Of a stretch of 64,000 bases of DNA, positions 53,723 through 62,589 are shown piece by piece; positions within the stretch are counted from its first letter, which is position 1; every line of letters begins with the position of its first letter. The notes below the pieces were generated by a model. It searched no databases. It was given only the letters and a program-made list of their open reading frames with translations, and was not told the origin of the DNA. The translations under genes and the position numbers were made by a program. The stretch comes from Bathynomus jamesi (Eukaryota; Arthropoda; Malacostraca; Isopoda; Cirolanidae): positions 1 through 64,000 of the forward strand of contig JAJOZX010012060.1 in assembly GCA_023014485.1 (NCBI GenBank), read 5' to 3'.

Positions 53723-54673
53723 TAAGCACACCGGACAAAAAATTAGTCACCCCTAATAGCACCGATAGTAGGAAGTTCAAGGTCACACAGAGGGCGCTGA
53801 TGTAGCATTGGTAAGTGACAAGTAGGGTGACGTAGCACACAGGATCAGATCTGTTTCGTGAGGTGGTGAAGAACAAAGTGTGTGTTGGATATAGTCTTCA
53901 AAATGGGTCGTGAGGCAGACGTTACTCAGTGGCAAAAAGGAGCCATCGTGTTTGGCAGAGCCCACGGACACAAAATGTCTGAAGTAGCCCAATTTGTTGG
54001 TGTGTCAACGCGTACTGTCCAGCGAGTTTACAAAGAGTGGTGTAGTTCGCAATCAACTGAAAATCGACGGCGTAACTGTGGCCGGAAAACAATTCTCGAG
54101 AATAGGGGCCGCCGCCATGTTTCTCGTCTAGTAACTGCAAATCGTTTTCAAACCAGAGAACAATTGCTCCAAGAAACCAATGAGGTTCTCCAGCGACCAA
54201 TTTCCGAACGGACATTGCGACGAGAACTGCATGCGATGGACATCTGGAGCAGGGTACCACGGAAGAGGCCGCTGTTAACAGCAAGTCACAAATTGGCACG
54301 TTATAAATGGGCTCAGAGGCACAAAAACTGGACTGCGGCAGATTGGAAACGTGTAATTTGGTCCGATGAGTCCCGTTTTTGTTTGTTCTCCAATGATGGG
54401 AGGCGACGAGTACATCGCAGGTCCAATGAAGCCTTTAATCCTGAATGCGTCGAAGGTGTTGTTCAGGCTGGAGGTGGTTCCGTGATGTTCTGGGGATGTT
54501 TTTCGTACCACGAAATGGGCCCTCTCGTTCCAGTGACGATGAATTTGAACCAGCAGGCGTACCTCCGCATGCTAAACTCGCCGGATTCGTGCGGTTATCA
54601 AGGCCAGAGGCCCCGTCACACGTTATTAGGTACATTCTGAGAGGGGTGACTAATTTTTTGTCCGGTGGGCTTA
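53723..54673 (+). mobile_element. Tc1-family transposon, internally deleted, 947 bp
   Basis: The element spans 53725-54671. Its ends read AGC(A/C)CACCGGACAAAAAATTAG inward, followed by TCACCCCT on both sides, with TA at 53723-53724 and 54672-54673. The transposase gene is complete at its start but the 3' part of the gene and element is deleted. Confidence 0.9.
53903..54640 (+). pseudogene. Tc1-type transposase lacking its C-terminal catalytic end
   Basis: ATG 53903 (MGREADVTQWQKGAIVFG). The DNA-binding region is intact (HKMSEVAQFVGVSTRTVQRVYKEW, then RTLRRELHAM), as is the first catalytic motif, WKRVIWSDESRFCLFSNDG. GGGSVMFWGCFSYHEMGPL follows. After LNQQAYLRML the frame jumps to unrelated-looking sequence because the region with the second Asp and the Glu is deleted. 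Binding without catalysis is possible, cutting is not. Confidence 0.85.
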
Positions 54674-54938
54674 TTTCGCTATTGGGACTTTGTTTCACTT
54701 CGCATTATCACGGTGTTTTATAAATTAAAATAACGCTAGGTTAGGTTAACGACAGACTGAAAGCGTAAACATTACAATGAACAAAGCTCGGTTTTTAAAA
54801 TTCTATAAATTGTAAACATAAACCGATATAGTGATGAGGGAGCTAGATTATAATTGAAAATATTTCGCAGTTATTGCGAGAGAAAATTTCATCTTTAATT
54901 TGACGAGAAACACACACAATTATATATGCAGTTATATA

Positions 54939-54985
<47 letters not shown>

Positions 54986-55058
54986 TGAATATATGGGCAC
55001 AGACATTAATTAAACATGATTTTTCAAAACACTTATTATGACATTACAAATTACTCAC
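54674..55058. other. intron remainder with (TA)n
   Basis: Short GGTTAGG words at 54740, (TA)n at 54949-54985, otherwise AT-rich intron sequence. Confidence 0.5.
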
Positions 55059-55228
55059 ATTTCAACGGCTTCTTGAACCAGGGGTTGTTCCATTGTCTCG
55101 CAATTTTCCGTAGCAAACTGTGAAGGGAAAAGCTGGCCCCGATCTACAGCGTTGAATGGATACAACGATGCTTGGTCGTAAATATCGCTTTCGTCAAACA
55201 GGTCGGGGAAAGCATAGAACTCGGCCAT
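55059..55228 (-). CDS. spliced right-arm gene, first coding exon (56 codons + 2 nt)
   Basis: ATG 55228 (GATCATGG context) is the first ATG after the predicted start site at 55266, giving a 38-nt leader. The exon encodes MAEFYAFPDLFDESDIYDQ..., a strongly acidic, aromatic segment rather like an activation domain, then GQLFPSQFATENCETMEQ, and ends AAAT before the donor GTGAGT (55058). Phase matches the cassette exons at 48891-49034 and 48277-48420, so together they make at least a 150-codon open message. No family recognised. Being inside the Polinton repeats it most likely belongs to the element, perhaps an early regulator; that role is inference. Confidence 0.65.
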
Positions 55229-55261
55229 GATCTGTGTGTATGTTGCTATAAATTGCACGAG

Positions 55262-55295
55262 AAACTGGCTCTGAACGACGAAACCCCATTTTATA
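55262..55295 (-). promoter_or_regulatory. TATA + initiator promoter of the spliced gene
   Basis: On the minus strand TATAAAA (55289-55295) lies 29 bp upstream of the A in CCAGTTT (55262-55268), a full match to the YYANWYY initiator, so transcription should start at 55266. A CCAAT word occurs further upstream (about 55340). Confidence 0.65.
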
Positions 55296-55459
55296 GGGGT
55301 TTATGTGACCAACCCACAAGCATAATCTTAACTTCCTATTGGTTTACGGGTAATGCTTTTTCGGCCAATCCGAGAGCAACGCTCCCTTTTCACGAGCAAT
55401 GAATGGGAGGAGCCACGAAAGGTAGGCGGTGTTTAGCTGTAGGCTTCTTGAGAACGAGA

Positions 55460-55493
55460 TCATTCAGGTATCCCGCGCGGTGTTTGGCAGACC
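55460..55493 (+). promoter_or_regulatory. initiator + DPE, plus strand, divergent from the spliced gene
   Basis: TCATTC (55460-55465, +1 at 55462) fits the arthropod TCAKTY initiator and AGACC (55489-55493) sits exactly at +28, as a DPE should. The two opposed start sites are 196 bp apart. The only ATG frame seen nearby downstream is short (55649-55765). Confidence 0.45.
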
Positions 55494-55648
55494 GCCATCA
55501 AATCTGGGTGGAGCATCAGTTCCTTTGTGGGGTGGTTTCCTGATCGTTCTCGTATTGTTGAATTTCGAAAAGTTTTTTATTTAGATTTGCTCTCACAGAC
55601 ACCTGCATATTCCTGTTGTCCCGAAGGTCCTTTGTCTGCTTTGCAGAC

Positions 55649-55765
55649 AATGCCACAGTTAGTATCTGCGAAAGGTGGGCCTGTGACCTTTGCAGGGTTG
55701 AACAAAGCCTTAGCCGATATAAAACGTGCCTTTTCCCATTGGCGGAGGCTTTTCTACGAGTGTTA
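55649..55765 (+). CDS. short ORF (38 residues) behind the divergent promoter
   Basis: The first ATG in the predicted transcript that I see (55649) opens MPQLVSAKGGPVTFAGLNK and ends RRLFYEC at 55765. Another frame of the same stretch has SICERWACDLCRVEQSL with a C-x5-C-x2-C pattern. Which, if any, is used cannot be decided from sequence. A spliced or frameshifted gene is possible. Confidence 0.25.
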
Positions 55766-55874
55766 ACAAAACAAATCAAATTTCGGAAAAATCTCTATTT
55801 CAGTTTTCGCTAAATCAGAAAATGTAAACGCAAAAACTAAATACAGAAAGGTGAGCTGTGAAGGATAAGGCCGC

Positions 55875-55921
<47 letters not shown>

Positions 55922-56321
55922 TATTGTTTGACTGTGTGTGTATATATATGACCCCATTGTGTCCTCATTTCAGAACAAAAATAAAATTTAGGACGTGTCA
56001 TGTCTTAAAGTTTATTTCTTCGGGTAAGGTCATACTTTTCAAAGGAAATATATATACAAGGTTCCATATTTTTGTATTGTACTGTGACACCTTGCCATAA
56101 ATTTAGATTACTTTTCGGACAAAATGCTAATAAACGATGTGGACATCCATAGGCCTAAAACTTGCTTAAAAATAAATAAATACAATTTATATTTAGTTGG
56201 GAACTCCTGCCGAAAGATACGACATAAAACGCGTCTTTACCTTAAAACTTCCCTTTAAAAACAGAATGATGGTACAAATTATGGAGTAGTTCAGAATAGG
56301 ATGTTTATATATATATATACA

Positions 56322-56372
<51 letters not shown>

Positions 56373-56878
56373 TAGTGGTAATAATGATAATAATAATAAT
56401 TATTATTTCACGGGGTGGGGACCACTGGCCTAATGTATTACCGCACGAATTGTTTCGTATTGAAGCAGCGGTGTTTTATCTACTTCAGATTGAGTGTATT
56501 TCTTTTAAAATAAATAGTTCTCTTTAATGTCCCGTTTTGATTGATTATATAATTTCAAATCTGATGTAATGGTGTTTTGTTTACTCCTTGAGCGCTTTTA
56601 TATAATTTGTTTGGTTGGGTAATTATTATATGGTTCACCCGGGTGGCACTGGCACTTGGCTGAGGTGCAGTACCCCTGCAACAGGGCTGCTCTAGAGCGG
56701 GAAGCGTGCGCGGAACCTTTCAGCGCACTGTGGCACTTGGCTGTTGGTGCTCTGAGACGATGACCTCCTGAGGCATTGGCTGATGATGATCTAAGACGAT
56801 GGCACCCTGAGGCGCTGGCAGTCAATGGCTGATGATGCCCTAAGGCACTGGCTGAATAAGCCAACTGGCTGTTTGGGA
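55766..56878. other. Polinton right subterminal region
   Basis: No gene seen. (TA)n occurs at 55877-55919 and 56307-56370 and (AAT)n near 56385. From about 56700 a 40-50-bp G+C-rich unit with GGC(A/T)CTTGGCTG or GGCTGATGATG recurs four to five times before the inverted repeat begins. Confidence 0.5.
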
Positions 56879-57317
56879 CCCTATAAGAGGCCGGGGTTAG
56901 CTGAAGGACCCCATATGAGCTCGGGCTGCCGCCCTGGCAAGGACCCTCCTCTTCCTCTACTTCTATCTCTTTCTGTTCCTTTGGGGGGGGGAGACGTCCC
57001 CTTCTCCCCCAAAGAGGCTCCCTTAGTTTAGGTATGCCCCTTTGGGGGGTTCAGCTTGGGGGAGAACTCCGCCTCCAGGTTGCATACCCCTTGCAATCCC
57101 ATTTTGGGGTTGGCAACAAAGGTTGGCACTCCCCTTTGGGGGCTTCAGCTTGGGGGATAACTCCAGTTTTCATACCCCTTGCAGCCCCATTTTGGGGTTG
57201 GCAACAAAGGGGGGTGCCTTGCAACAAAGGGGGTGGGGGTGGCACTCTTGCAACATTACGTAACATTATGCAACATTGTAATGCAATTGCACTCATACAT
57301 TTTGCGGGTATACTACT
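56879..57317 (-). repeat. Polinton right terminal inverted repeat
   Basis: Inverse of 24359-24753, ending ...GGGTATACTACT at 57317. It holds more of the CCCCATTTTGGGG / GGCAACAAAGG reiterations than the left copy. TTCGCT (57318-57323) is the right target duplication. Confidence 0.9.
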
Positions 57318-57323
57318 TTCGCT

Positions 57324-57581
57324 TCTTACTGATTGTCTTCAGTCTCTCTTTTCGCCGCAATGTTGCCACACTTTCTCTTTACTATCGCTATTACAATGGA
57401 CACTGCTCTTTTGAACTCTCTAACTGCATGTCTTTTCCTTAAGGAGAGCACGAAGTGCCAGACTTTTTACGCATTCTCATTCCTTTTCTAACTCTTTAAC
57501 GTAAGGGTTAATCAGTATTTTCAATCCTTCATCAACTCAACTGGTCAACTCTGGAACACTCTTCCTCAATTCATTTTTCCT

Positions 57582-57587
<6 letters not shown>
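57324..57587 (+). mobile_element. LINE B, last piece (3' end)
   Basis: From TCTTACTGATTGTCTTC the sequence matches LINE A at 8255-8470 (CGCCGCA(A/G)TTTTGCC-type blocks, TTTACTATCG) and goes a little further, to TTTTTCCTCC before a (TA)n tract at 57585-57634. It completes LINE B, which begins 43 kb to the left. Confidence 0.85.
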
Positions 57588-57634
<47 letters not shown>

Positions 57635-57636
<2 letters not shown>

Positions 57637-57890
57637 ACGTAAAGAACGACGCTTGTATAGGAGAATATGCCGCGCAAGATGAGGAGGGAGAACGAAACAA
57701 ATGAAAAAATGAGGTAACCACCCGGGAATCGAACCCGGGATCTTCCGATTGCCGGTCAGATATGATAACCATTACACCTTGGGCCTCACTCCATCAAATG
57801 CCGGGTGGTTACCTCATTTTTTCATTTGTTTCGTTCTCCCTCTCATCTTGCGCGGAATATTCTCCTATACAAGCGTCGTTCTTTACGTTA
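57635..57890. mobile_element. fold-back element with tRNA-like core
   Basis: The left arm begins AACGTAAAGAACGACGCTTG (about 57636) and the right arm is its inverse ending near 57889. Arms are about 90 bp and nearly identical, and both end in GGTAACCACCCGG. The centre holds a tRNA-like sequence (57715-57787, minus strand). Confidence 0.85.
57715..57787 (-). tRNA. tRNA-like sequence (probable pseudo-tRNA, Val/Ala-like)
   Basis: On the minus strand an A-box-like GTGTAATGGTTATCA, an anticodon stem-loop TCTGA-CCGGCAA-TCGGA, and a perfect T arm with B box GGTTCGATTCC (57725-57735) are followed by GTGGTTAC. The anticodon would be GGC, but the base before it is C instead of U and the 5' acceptor strand next to the D arm does not pair. 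A pairing GTAACCA exists about 27 nt further out, in the other arm. Probably a tRNA-derived core, not a working tRNA. Confidence 0.45.
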
Positions 57891-58260
57891 ATTATACTGC
57901 GTGTTTGCAGTTAAAATGTATATATATATATATATATATATATTAGGGTGTGACAGTTGCCCCAACTTTGTCCTACAATGCTGTTCAACATTTTGGTGTT
58001 GCATATTGACATACAAAATACCCACGTGCAATTCTTTGAAGATTCATGCATATTCGAGTGAGCACTAGCAATTTGAAAAATAGCGATTTTGCTTATACGG
58101 CATACGCGCCTATATATGAGATTACACAACCATCATAAGGGATATTAACACAAATCATTTGCCTGTCTTAATTAAAAGCTGTTATCACTAACACAAAAAA
58201 GTTAATCATTCTTTTTCTCTCATGGTACATTAAGGGGTTTTATCATATATTCACAAGGTA

Positions 58261-59296
58261 TTATTTCTCTAGAGCAAGAAACCATGATTTCTGTTCGGAA
58301 ACAGATGATCGTTTGCGCTGATTAGGAACGCGGAGTCTGTCATTTTCAACTACTTGAAGGACTTCTTGAAAGCGCTCCTCATCCCTAGCAACATTAAGAA
58401 AGTCATGGCAAAGTTTTACACCACGCTCTGCAGCCTCATTGACGACCTGAAGCTTGTCCACAACCCGTTTCATGTTCAGGTAGTCGTCATGATCCGCCCA
58501 TTCACTGGCTGGACTGTGAAGAAACTGATAGGGCATGCCTAAAATGGTGAAGAACCGGCTTGAGTCAGGCCCAATTAGGTCCACCAGGGCAGTGCCACTT
58601 TCTGGGACAGGGGGAAGATATGGCTTTCCATAGCCCCCATGATTGAGCCCCACTCTCTTAGTAACTTCAGTGCCTTCATGGCAAAGAAGGGCCTTCCTCA
58701 TCTCCTCTTTTGTCCTTTCTTGTACTTGGGACGAGAACAAAGCCAGTGGGGCCAACTCCTCAGTTAGGTACCAAGTGTGTCTACCGAGTGCCACACGTGC
58801 TTTGTCAACTATTGTGGCGTCATATGGGGCAAATTCAGCCAAGGTTTCGACCAAATTCAAGTCATTCAGTGGCGCACTTGCTGGAACGGGGCAAACAATC
58901 CACCATGGGACATAAACAGCGACTGTGAACACAGCAAACCGTTCTAACTTGCTGATTTGACTTTTAGTCACAACCTCGGCTTTGGGAAACTGCTCTTTGA
59001 TCTGGCCTGACAAAAGAACAATCTTGAGGGTATAGAGCAGTTTAGCCATCCACCTTGCTTTGTGAAGTGCGCCGGGGTAGACCATTGTGAAGTTCACTGG
59101 CTCGGATCCTTTAGTTACAAGCAGCAGACAAAGCTCTACCAGCTCCTTGTAGTCGCCACGTGTAAATGGTTGGGCTAGAGATTCACGGAAGAAGTCAGCC
59201 ATCTCCTGCTGGCGCTCCTCAAACACTCCAGGCATTGCGGGGTAGTAGTATTTATTTTTTTCATTGTACGCCAGTTGAGAGAAATGGTTCTTGAAC
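58261..59296 (-). CDS. transposase exon 3 (345 codons)
   Basis: Acceptor GCATTTCTAG ends at 59297. The exon joins as R-FKNHFSQLAYNEKNKYYYPA, then PGVFEERQQEMADFFRESL, PGALHKARWMAKLLYTLKI (same block as GPLNHARWFTLAIRL in the relative), WYLTEELAPLALFS, and ends SEQKSWFLALEK at 58261. A Glu suited to complete a D,D,E set lies in this part but I cannot fix which. No stop or frameshift is present. Confidence 0.85.
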
Positions 59297-59486
59297 CTAG
59301 AAATGCAATTATTGGGATTATTGTATTTCGTACTAATCTATAATATTGTTTTAGGGGTATTAAGATTGATATGATCGATCATTTGCTTGGTGTTAGTATA
59401 TCTTATAAGTCTAATAAAAGAAATTCCACTAAATTTGTTCATTAGATAATAATATTCCTTGTTATTTTGCAAAGCTTATGACTCAC

Positions 59487-59646
59487 CTCTGGAAAACCAT
59501 TATGTTTGGACTTGAAGAGCCCTCCACTTTCAAGCAATCCCAGCAAACACCTAGGATGACTTCGCCCACATGCTTGCGACAGGCGCACCAGAATACGGCG
59601 CGCTCTAATTCCTTTTGGAGGGAGACGCAAGCAGCTGTTTTTTGTC
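59487..59646 (-). CDS. transposase exon 2 (160 nt)
   Basis: Acceptor TTTTTTTTCAG ends at 59647 and donor GTGAGT starts at 59486. In phase it reads GQKTAACVSLQKELERAVFWCACRKHVGEVILG to SSSPNIMVFQ. CRKH is the C-x2-H motif that the other copy shows as CSLH, placed the same distance after D-x-T-x-x-N-T-G, with SS-P-x(2-3)-F following in both. Confidence 0.85.
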
Positions 59647-59781
59647 CTGAAAAAAAAATGTAATTGTAGTTTAAGGCCACCATTTCAGGCACGTGCTTTT
59701 TGCAGATTTCTGTTAAATCATTCACTGTATTTTGGTATTAATGTCGTGATAAATTCACGCTGATGTTTGAAATAGGTTTAC

Positions 59782-60970
59782 CTGTATTGGATGAAGTTGT
59801 GTCGAAAACCATACCAATGACATTCTGTTCACACTCCCAATCGACCAGAAGTTGTTTGGTTGCTGTTGATATCAAGTCTCCTTGAACCAGGCCAGCTTTT
59901 TGAGTCAAATGCGGAAGAGGTGGGACAACAAGAAGCTTTGTGCCATTGACACCAGACACAAGAATGGGCAGGCGGTCATCAGTGCCTTTGGAATCCAGCG
60001 TGTCCATAAGTTTACCATCCCAGTGCACCAGTACTTTGTCTGATGGTTGCCATTCATCCATGATTTTTAAACTTATTTCTGACACGATGGAAGCTCGGTA
60101 TCGGTGGGCCGTCCTTGCATTTAGACTCAGCTTTGATGTATCTCCACCATATGCAGATACAAGGGAGTACACAATTGCACTCAGCTGGGTCGGCGAGATG
60201 TTGTTTCGAACACTGCATGAAACAAGTTCTGCCGACTTCAGAATATCATGGGGCACAAAAATTGAAACTCCCTCTTTCACTATTCTCCGATGTTTTCTCT
60301 TTGGTTCAGCAGTGCTGGCCTCATCAATGTCATCGTCCTCATCAGAGCTAATAGGTGAATCAATATCAGCCTGTACATTCCCAGCATGATCACATTGCTC
60401 TCTCTCTTGTCGCTTCTCTTCTCGCATCTGCCTTTTCTGTCGCTTCTGAACCTTTTCTGTGAGTACTTTGTTTACCCCAGAGTAGGTAGCTACTCTGTCA
60501 CTTAGCATGCTTTTCATAAAGAGTATGTCAGTATCGATGGCATCTTGTTCGGCCTGAGTTTTCCCCTTTTTCGCAGCCGCCATGTCTTTCAACACTGTGT
60601 TCTTATAAAATTTCATCGTCAGGCTCAGTTCTGATTTAAACTTCATAATTCCAGGATCATCAGCCCGTCTTCTATCCTCATTCTTTTTCATAAGCATCAT
60701 GTAGTCTTTGTCATAGTAAGTTTTAATCACTCGGCCAATATTGTTCCTGCCTGTAATGGTCGGGACATTCGCCTTCTGGTAATGCAAAAGCACATTGTCA
60801 AAGATGGCAGATAAAGCCTGGTCCCAATGCATATCCCGAAGGTTTGCTAACAGCCATAGTAAGACCTGCCTATTAGTTGGCAGTTTGCAGCCCTTTATTT
60901 CCTTTTCTTCTTCTCGGGGTACGGTGCCCAATAACATTCTGACATACTCATCATCTTGCCGTGTATCCAT
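59782..60970 (-). CDS. transposase exon 1 (396 codons + 1 nt)
   Basis: ATG 60970 (MDTRQDDEYVRMLLGTVPREEE) starts an N-terminal region rich in charged residues. A basic, coiled-coil-like segment (KVQKRQKRQMREEKRQEREQ) and an acidic Asp/Glu run precede HRRIVKEGVSIFVPHDIL. The catalytic domain opens with VLVHWDGKLMDTL and ends in IGMVFDTTSSNTG, whose Asp matches LLDNTNTNTG in the element at 41489-43910. The donor GTAAAC follows at 59781. All three exons join without a stop to 794 residues, so this gene could be functional. Family: cut-and-paste, RNase H-like; superfamily not assigned. Confidence 0.85.
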
Positions 60971-61303
60971 GATTAAATTCTCTATTCACATCAAATCACT
61001 GTCAAGGGAAAAGAAAAGAGCATCATTAAAATTAAATGCAATAAAATAATACGTGGAAAATTTGTGGGTCAGCGTTCCAGACCCGGAAATGAAAATCTGA
61101 TAAAATGTGCTATTTTCACACTTATTTATGAAGTTCATAAGCTGAAATAGCAATACTTGCTGGTACGACGGTGCTAGCTCAAACATGCACCGATCTCCAA
61201 GAAAATTTACCGGGGTGTTTCCTAGATAAATACACAACACTAAAACTTTGAGCAGCATTGTAGGACCATTTTTTGATTTTTGGAGGGCAACGGTCACACC
61301 CTA

Positions 61304-61306
61304 GCA

Positions 61307-61373
<67 letters not shown>

Positions 61374-61381
61374 TATATATA

Positions 61382-61441
<60 letters not shown>

Positions 61442-61583
61442 CACTATATATATATATATATATCTATATATATAAACTATATATATATATATATATATAT
61501 CTATATACACACATACATATACACACACGCACAATATATATATATATATATACACACTATATATATCTATATATATACACACA

Positions 61584-61642
<59 letters not shown>
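61304..61642. repeat. very long (TA)n tract with TATC/CACA variants
   Basis: About 330 bp of almost pure TA with a few ACAC and TATC interruptions (61500-61590). The long Tyr-Ile frames in it are translation of the repeat, not genes. Confidence 0.95.
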
Positions 61643-61644
<2 letters not shown>

Positions 61645-61850
61645 GTTATAATGTTATAATGTTTCAGACCAACAAAGACCCAGGATCCACTCATGGCTGG
61701 TCTACCTAACTGTATGTCCTCCGTGGTGGTGGAGGGGACCTACAATTTTACGTGGGCTCCGAACCACAAGAACATAAGAAACTTATTTAAAAACTGCCGG
61801 TAAATTGGCAACGACCAATTTTTACGAAACTAAATAATTATCAATTTAAA
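61643..61850. other. spacer, nothing recognised
   Basis: Short non-repetitive DNA between the TA tract and the tandem repeat. No frame of interest. Confidence 0.4.
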
Positions 61851-62315
61851 AATATTTAATTATCGGTTTAAAACTAAAGATAGAATCTCTCGGTCCAGAG
61901 GAGCAAGTCATAATAGACTACTATCCACAAATATGTTACATTCTATATCTATTTATAACGGACATGCAAATATATCAGATCCAAAGAATCCAGTCAATTT
62001 CATTACGGTATCCATCAAGTCACGGTCCATATCGATTGCGGACCAAGTCAAAATTTACAACCATATACATTATCAATTTAAAAATAATTAATTATCGATT
62101 TAAAACTAAAGATAGAATCTCTCGATCCAGAGGAGCAAGTCATAATAGACTACTATCCACAAATATGTTACATTCTATATCTATTTATAACGGACATGCA
62201 AATATATCAGATCCAAAGAATCCAGTCAATTTCATTACGGTATCCATCAAGTCACGGTTCATATCGATTGCGGACCAAGTCAAATTTACAACCATATACA
62301 TTACAATATATACAC
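61851..62315. repeat. two tandem copies of a 0.23-kb unit
   Basis: TTAATTATCG(G/A)TTTAAAACTAAAG starts each copy (about 61856 and 62088). The copies differ by a few substitutions and small indels through to ACCATATACATTA. The short frames inside are shared by both and not convincing as genes. Confidence 0.9.
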
Positions 62316-62589
62316 ATACGAGGAAAAGTGTAGGTGTGGCTGTAAAGACTGTACAGTAATGTAGAAATGTGTGTGCACCCATTATGGGTCTCCCATTTAA
62401 AGGTGTTTGTGGGGCAAGTGAAGATCATGAGTTTTTCAATACCTCACAGTACTATGGGGGGCACCGCTCGGCAGAGGAATCTCTTTAAATGGGGTGTGTA
62501 AGGACAGAGAGTATCCCTAACCCAAGACGCTGCCTCCCTATATCCCACAACACTTGTGTTGAGCTGTGGGATCTATCCCCACAAAGCCT
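62316..62589. other. spacer or LINE C 3' untranslated region
   Basis: No gene seen. It may be the 3' UTR of the minus-strand LINE C. Confidence 0.35.

Larger units (their letters stand above)
49035..55058 (-). other. 6-kb intron of the right-arm gene, filled by later insertions
   Basis: Between the acceptor at 49035 and the donor GTGAGT at 55058 lie two Tc1 elements, two fold-back elements, a GGTTA-rich tract and several (TA)n runs. Without them it would be about 1.3 kb. I saw no further cassette exon in the remaining sequence. Confidence 0.55.
24359..57317. mobile_element. Polinton/Maverick (adintovirus-like) element, 33 kb with nested insertions
   Basis: Both ends begin AGTAGTATACCCGCAAAATG, read inward, and the match continues as inverted repeats of about 0.4 kb. 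Flanks are CTCGCC (24353-24358) and TTCGCT (57318-57323), a 6-bp duplication with two C-to-T differences, the length expected of Polintons. Joining the flanks recreates the LINE sequence seen in LINE A. Inside are the marker genes of the group: protein-primed polymerase, packaging ATPase, integrase with chromodomain, adenain-like protease and capsid proteins. Later insertions are a 2.4-kb transposon, two Tc1 elements and two fold-back elements. Subtracting these and eight array repeats leaves roughly 15 kb. Nearly every gene is frameshifted, so the copy is probably defective. Confidence 0.93.
57944..61303 (-). mobile_element. DNA transposon with apparently intact three-exon transposase, 3.36 kb
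   Basis: Inward-reading ends are TAGGGTGTGACAGTTGCC (57944-57961) and TAGGGTGTGACCGTTGCC (inverse of 61286-61303), an 18-bp inverted repeat with one mismatch. The start TAGGGT is shared with the element at 41489-43910. No target duplication is visible because (TA)n lies directly to the left. One minus-strand gene with two introns occupies the element. Confidence 0.88.

Noticed and set aside
48277..55228. Exons of a host gene interrupted by the Polinton
   Set aside because: They lie between the Polinton inverted repeats and on its subterminal side, so membership of the element is simpler. A captured host gene is not excluded.
57715..57787. Functional tRNA gene
   Set aside because: The acceptor stem does not close next to the D arm and position 33 is not U. 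It is the loop of a fold-back element.
58354..58928. Plus-strand frames opposite the intact transposase
   Set aside because: Antisense shadows of exon 3. The minus frame has splice sites and motifs.
61309..61642. Long Tyr-Ile reading frames on both strands
   Set aside because: They are translations of (TA)n. The same holds for 50957-51097, 53106-53170, 55877-55919 and 57585-57634.
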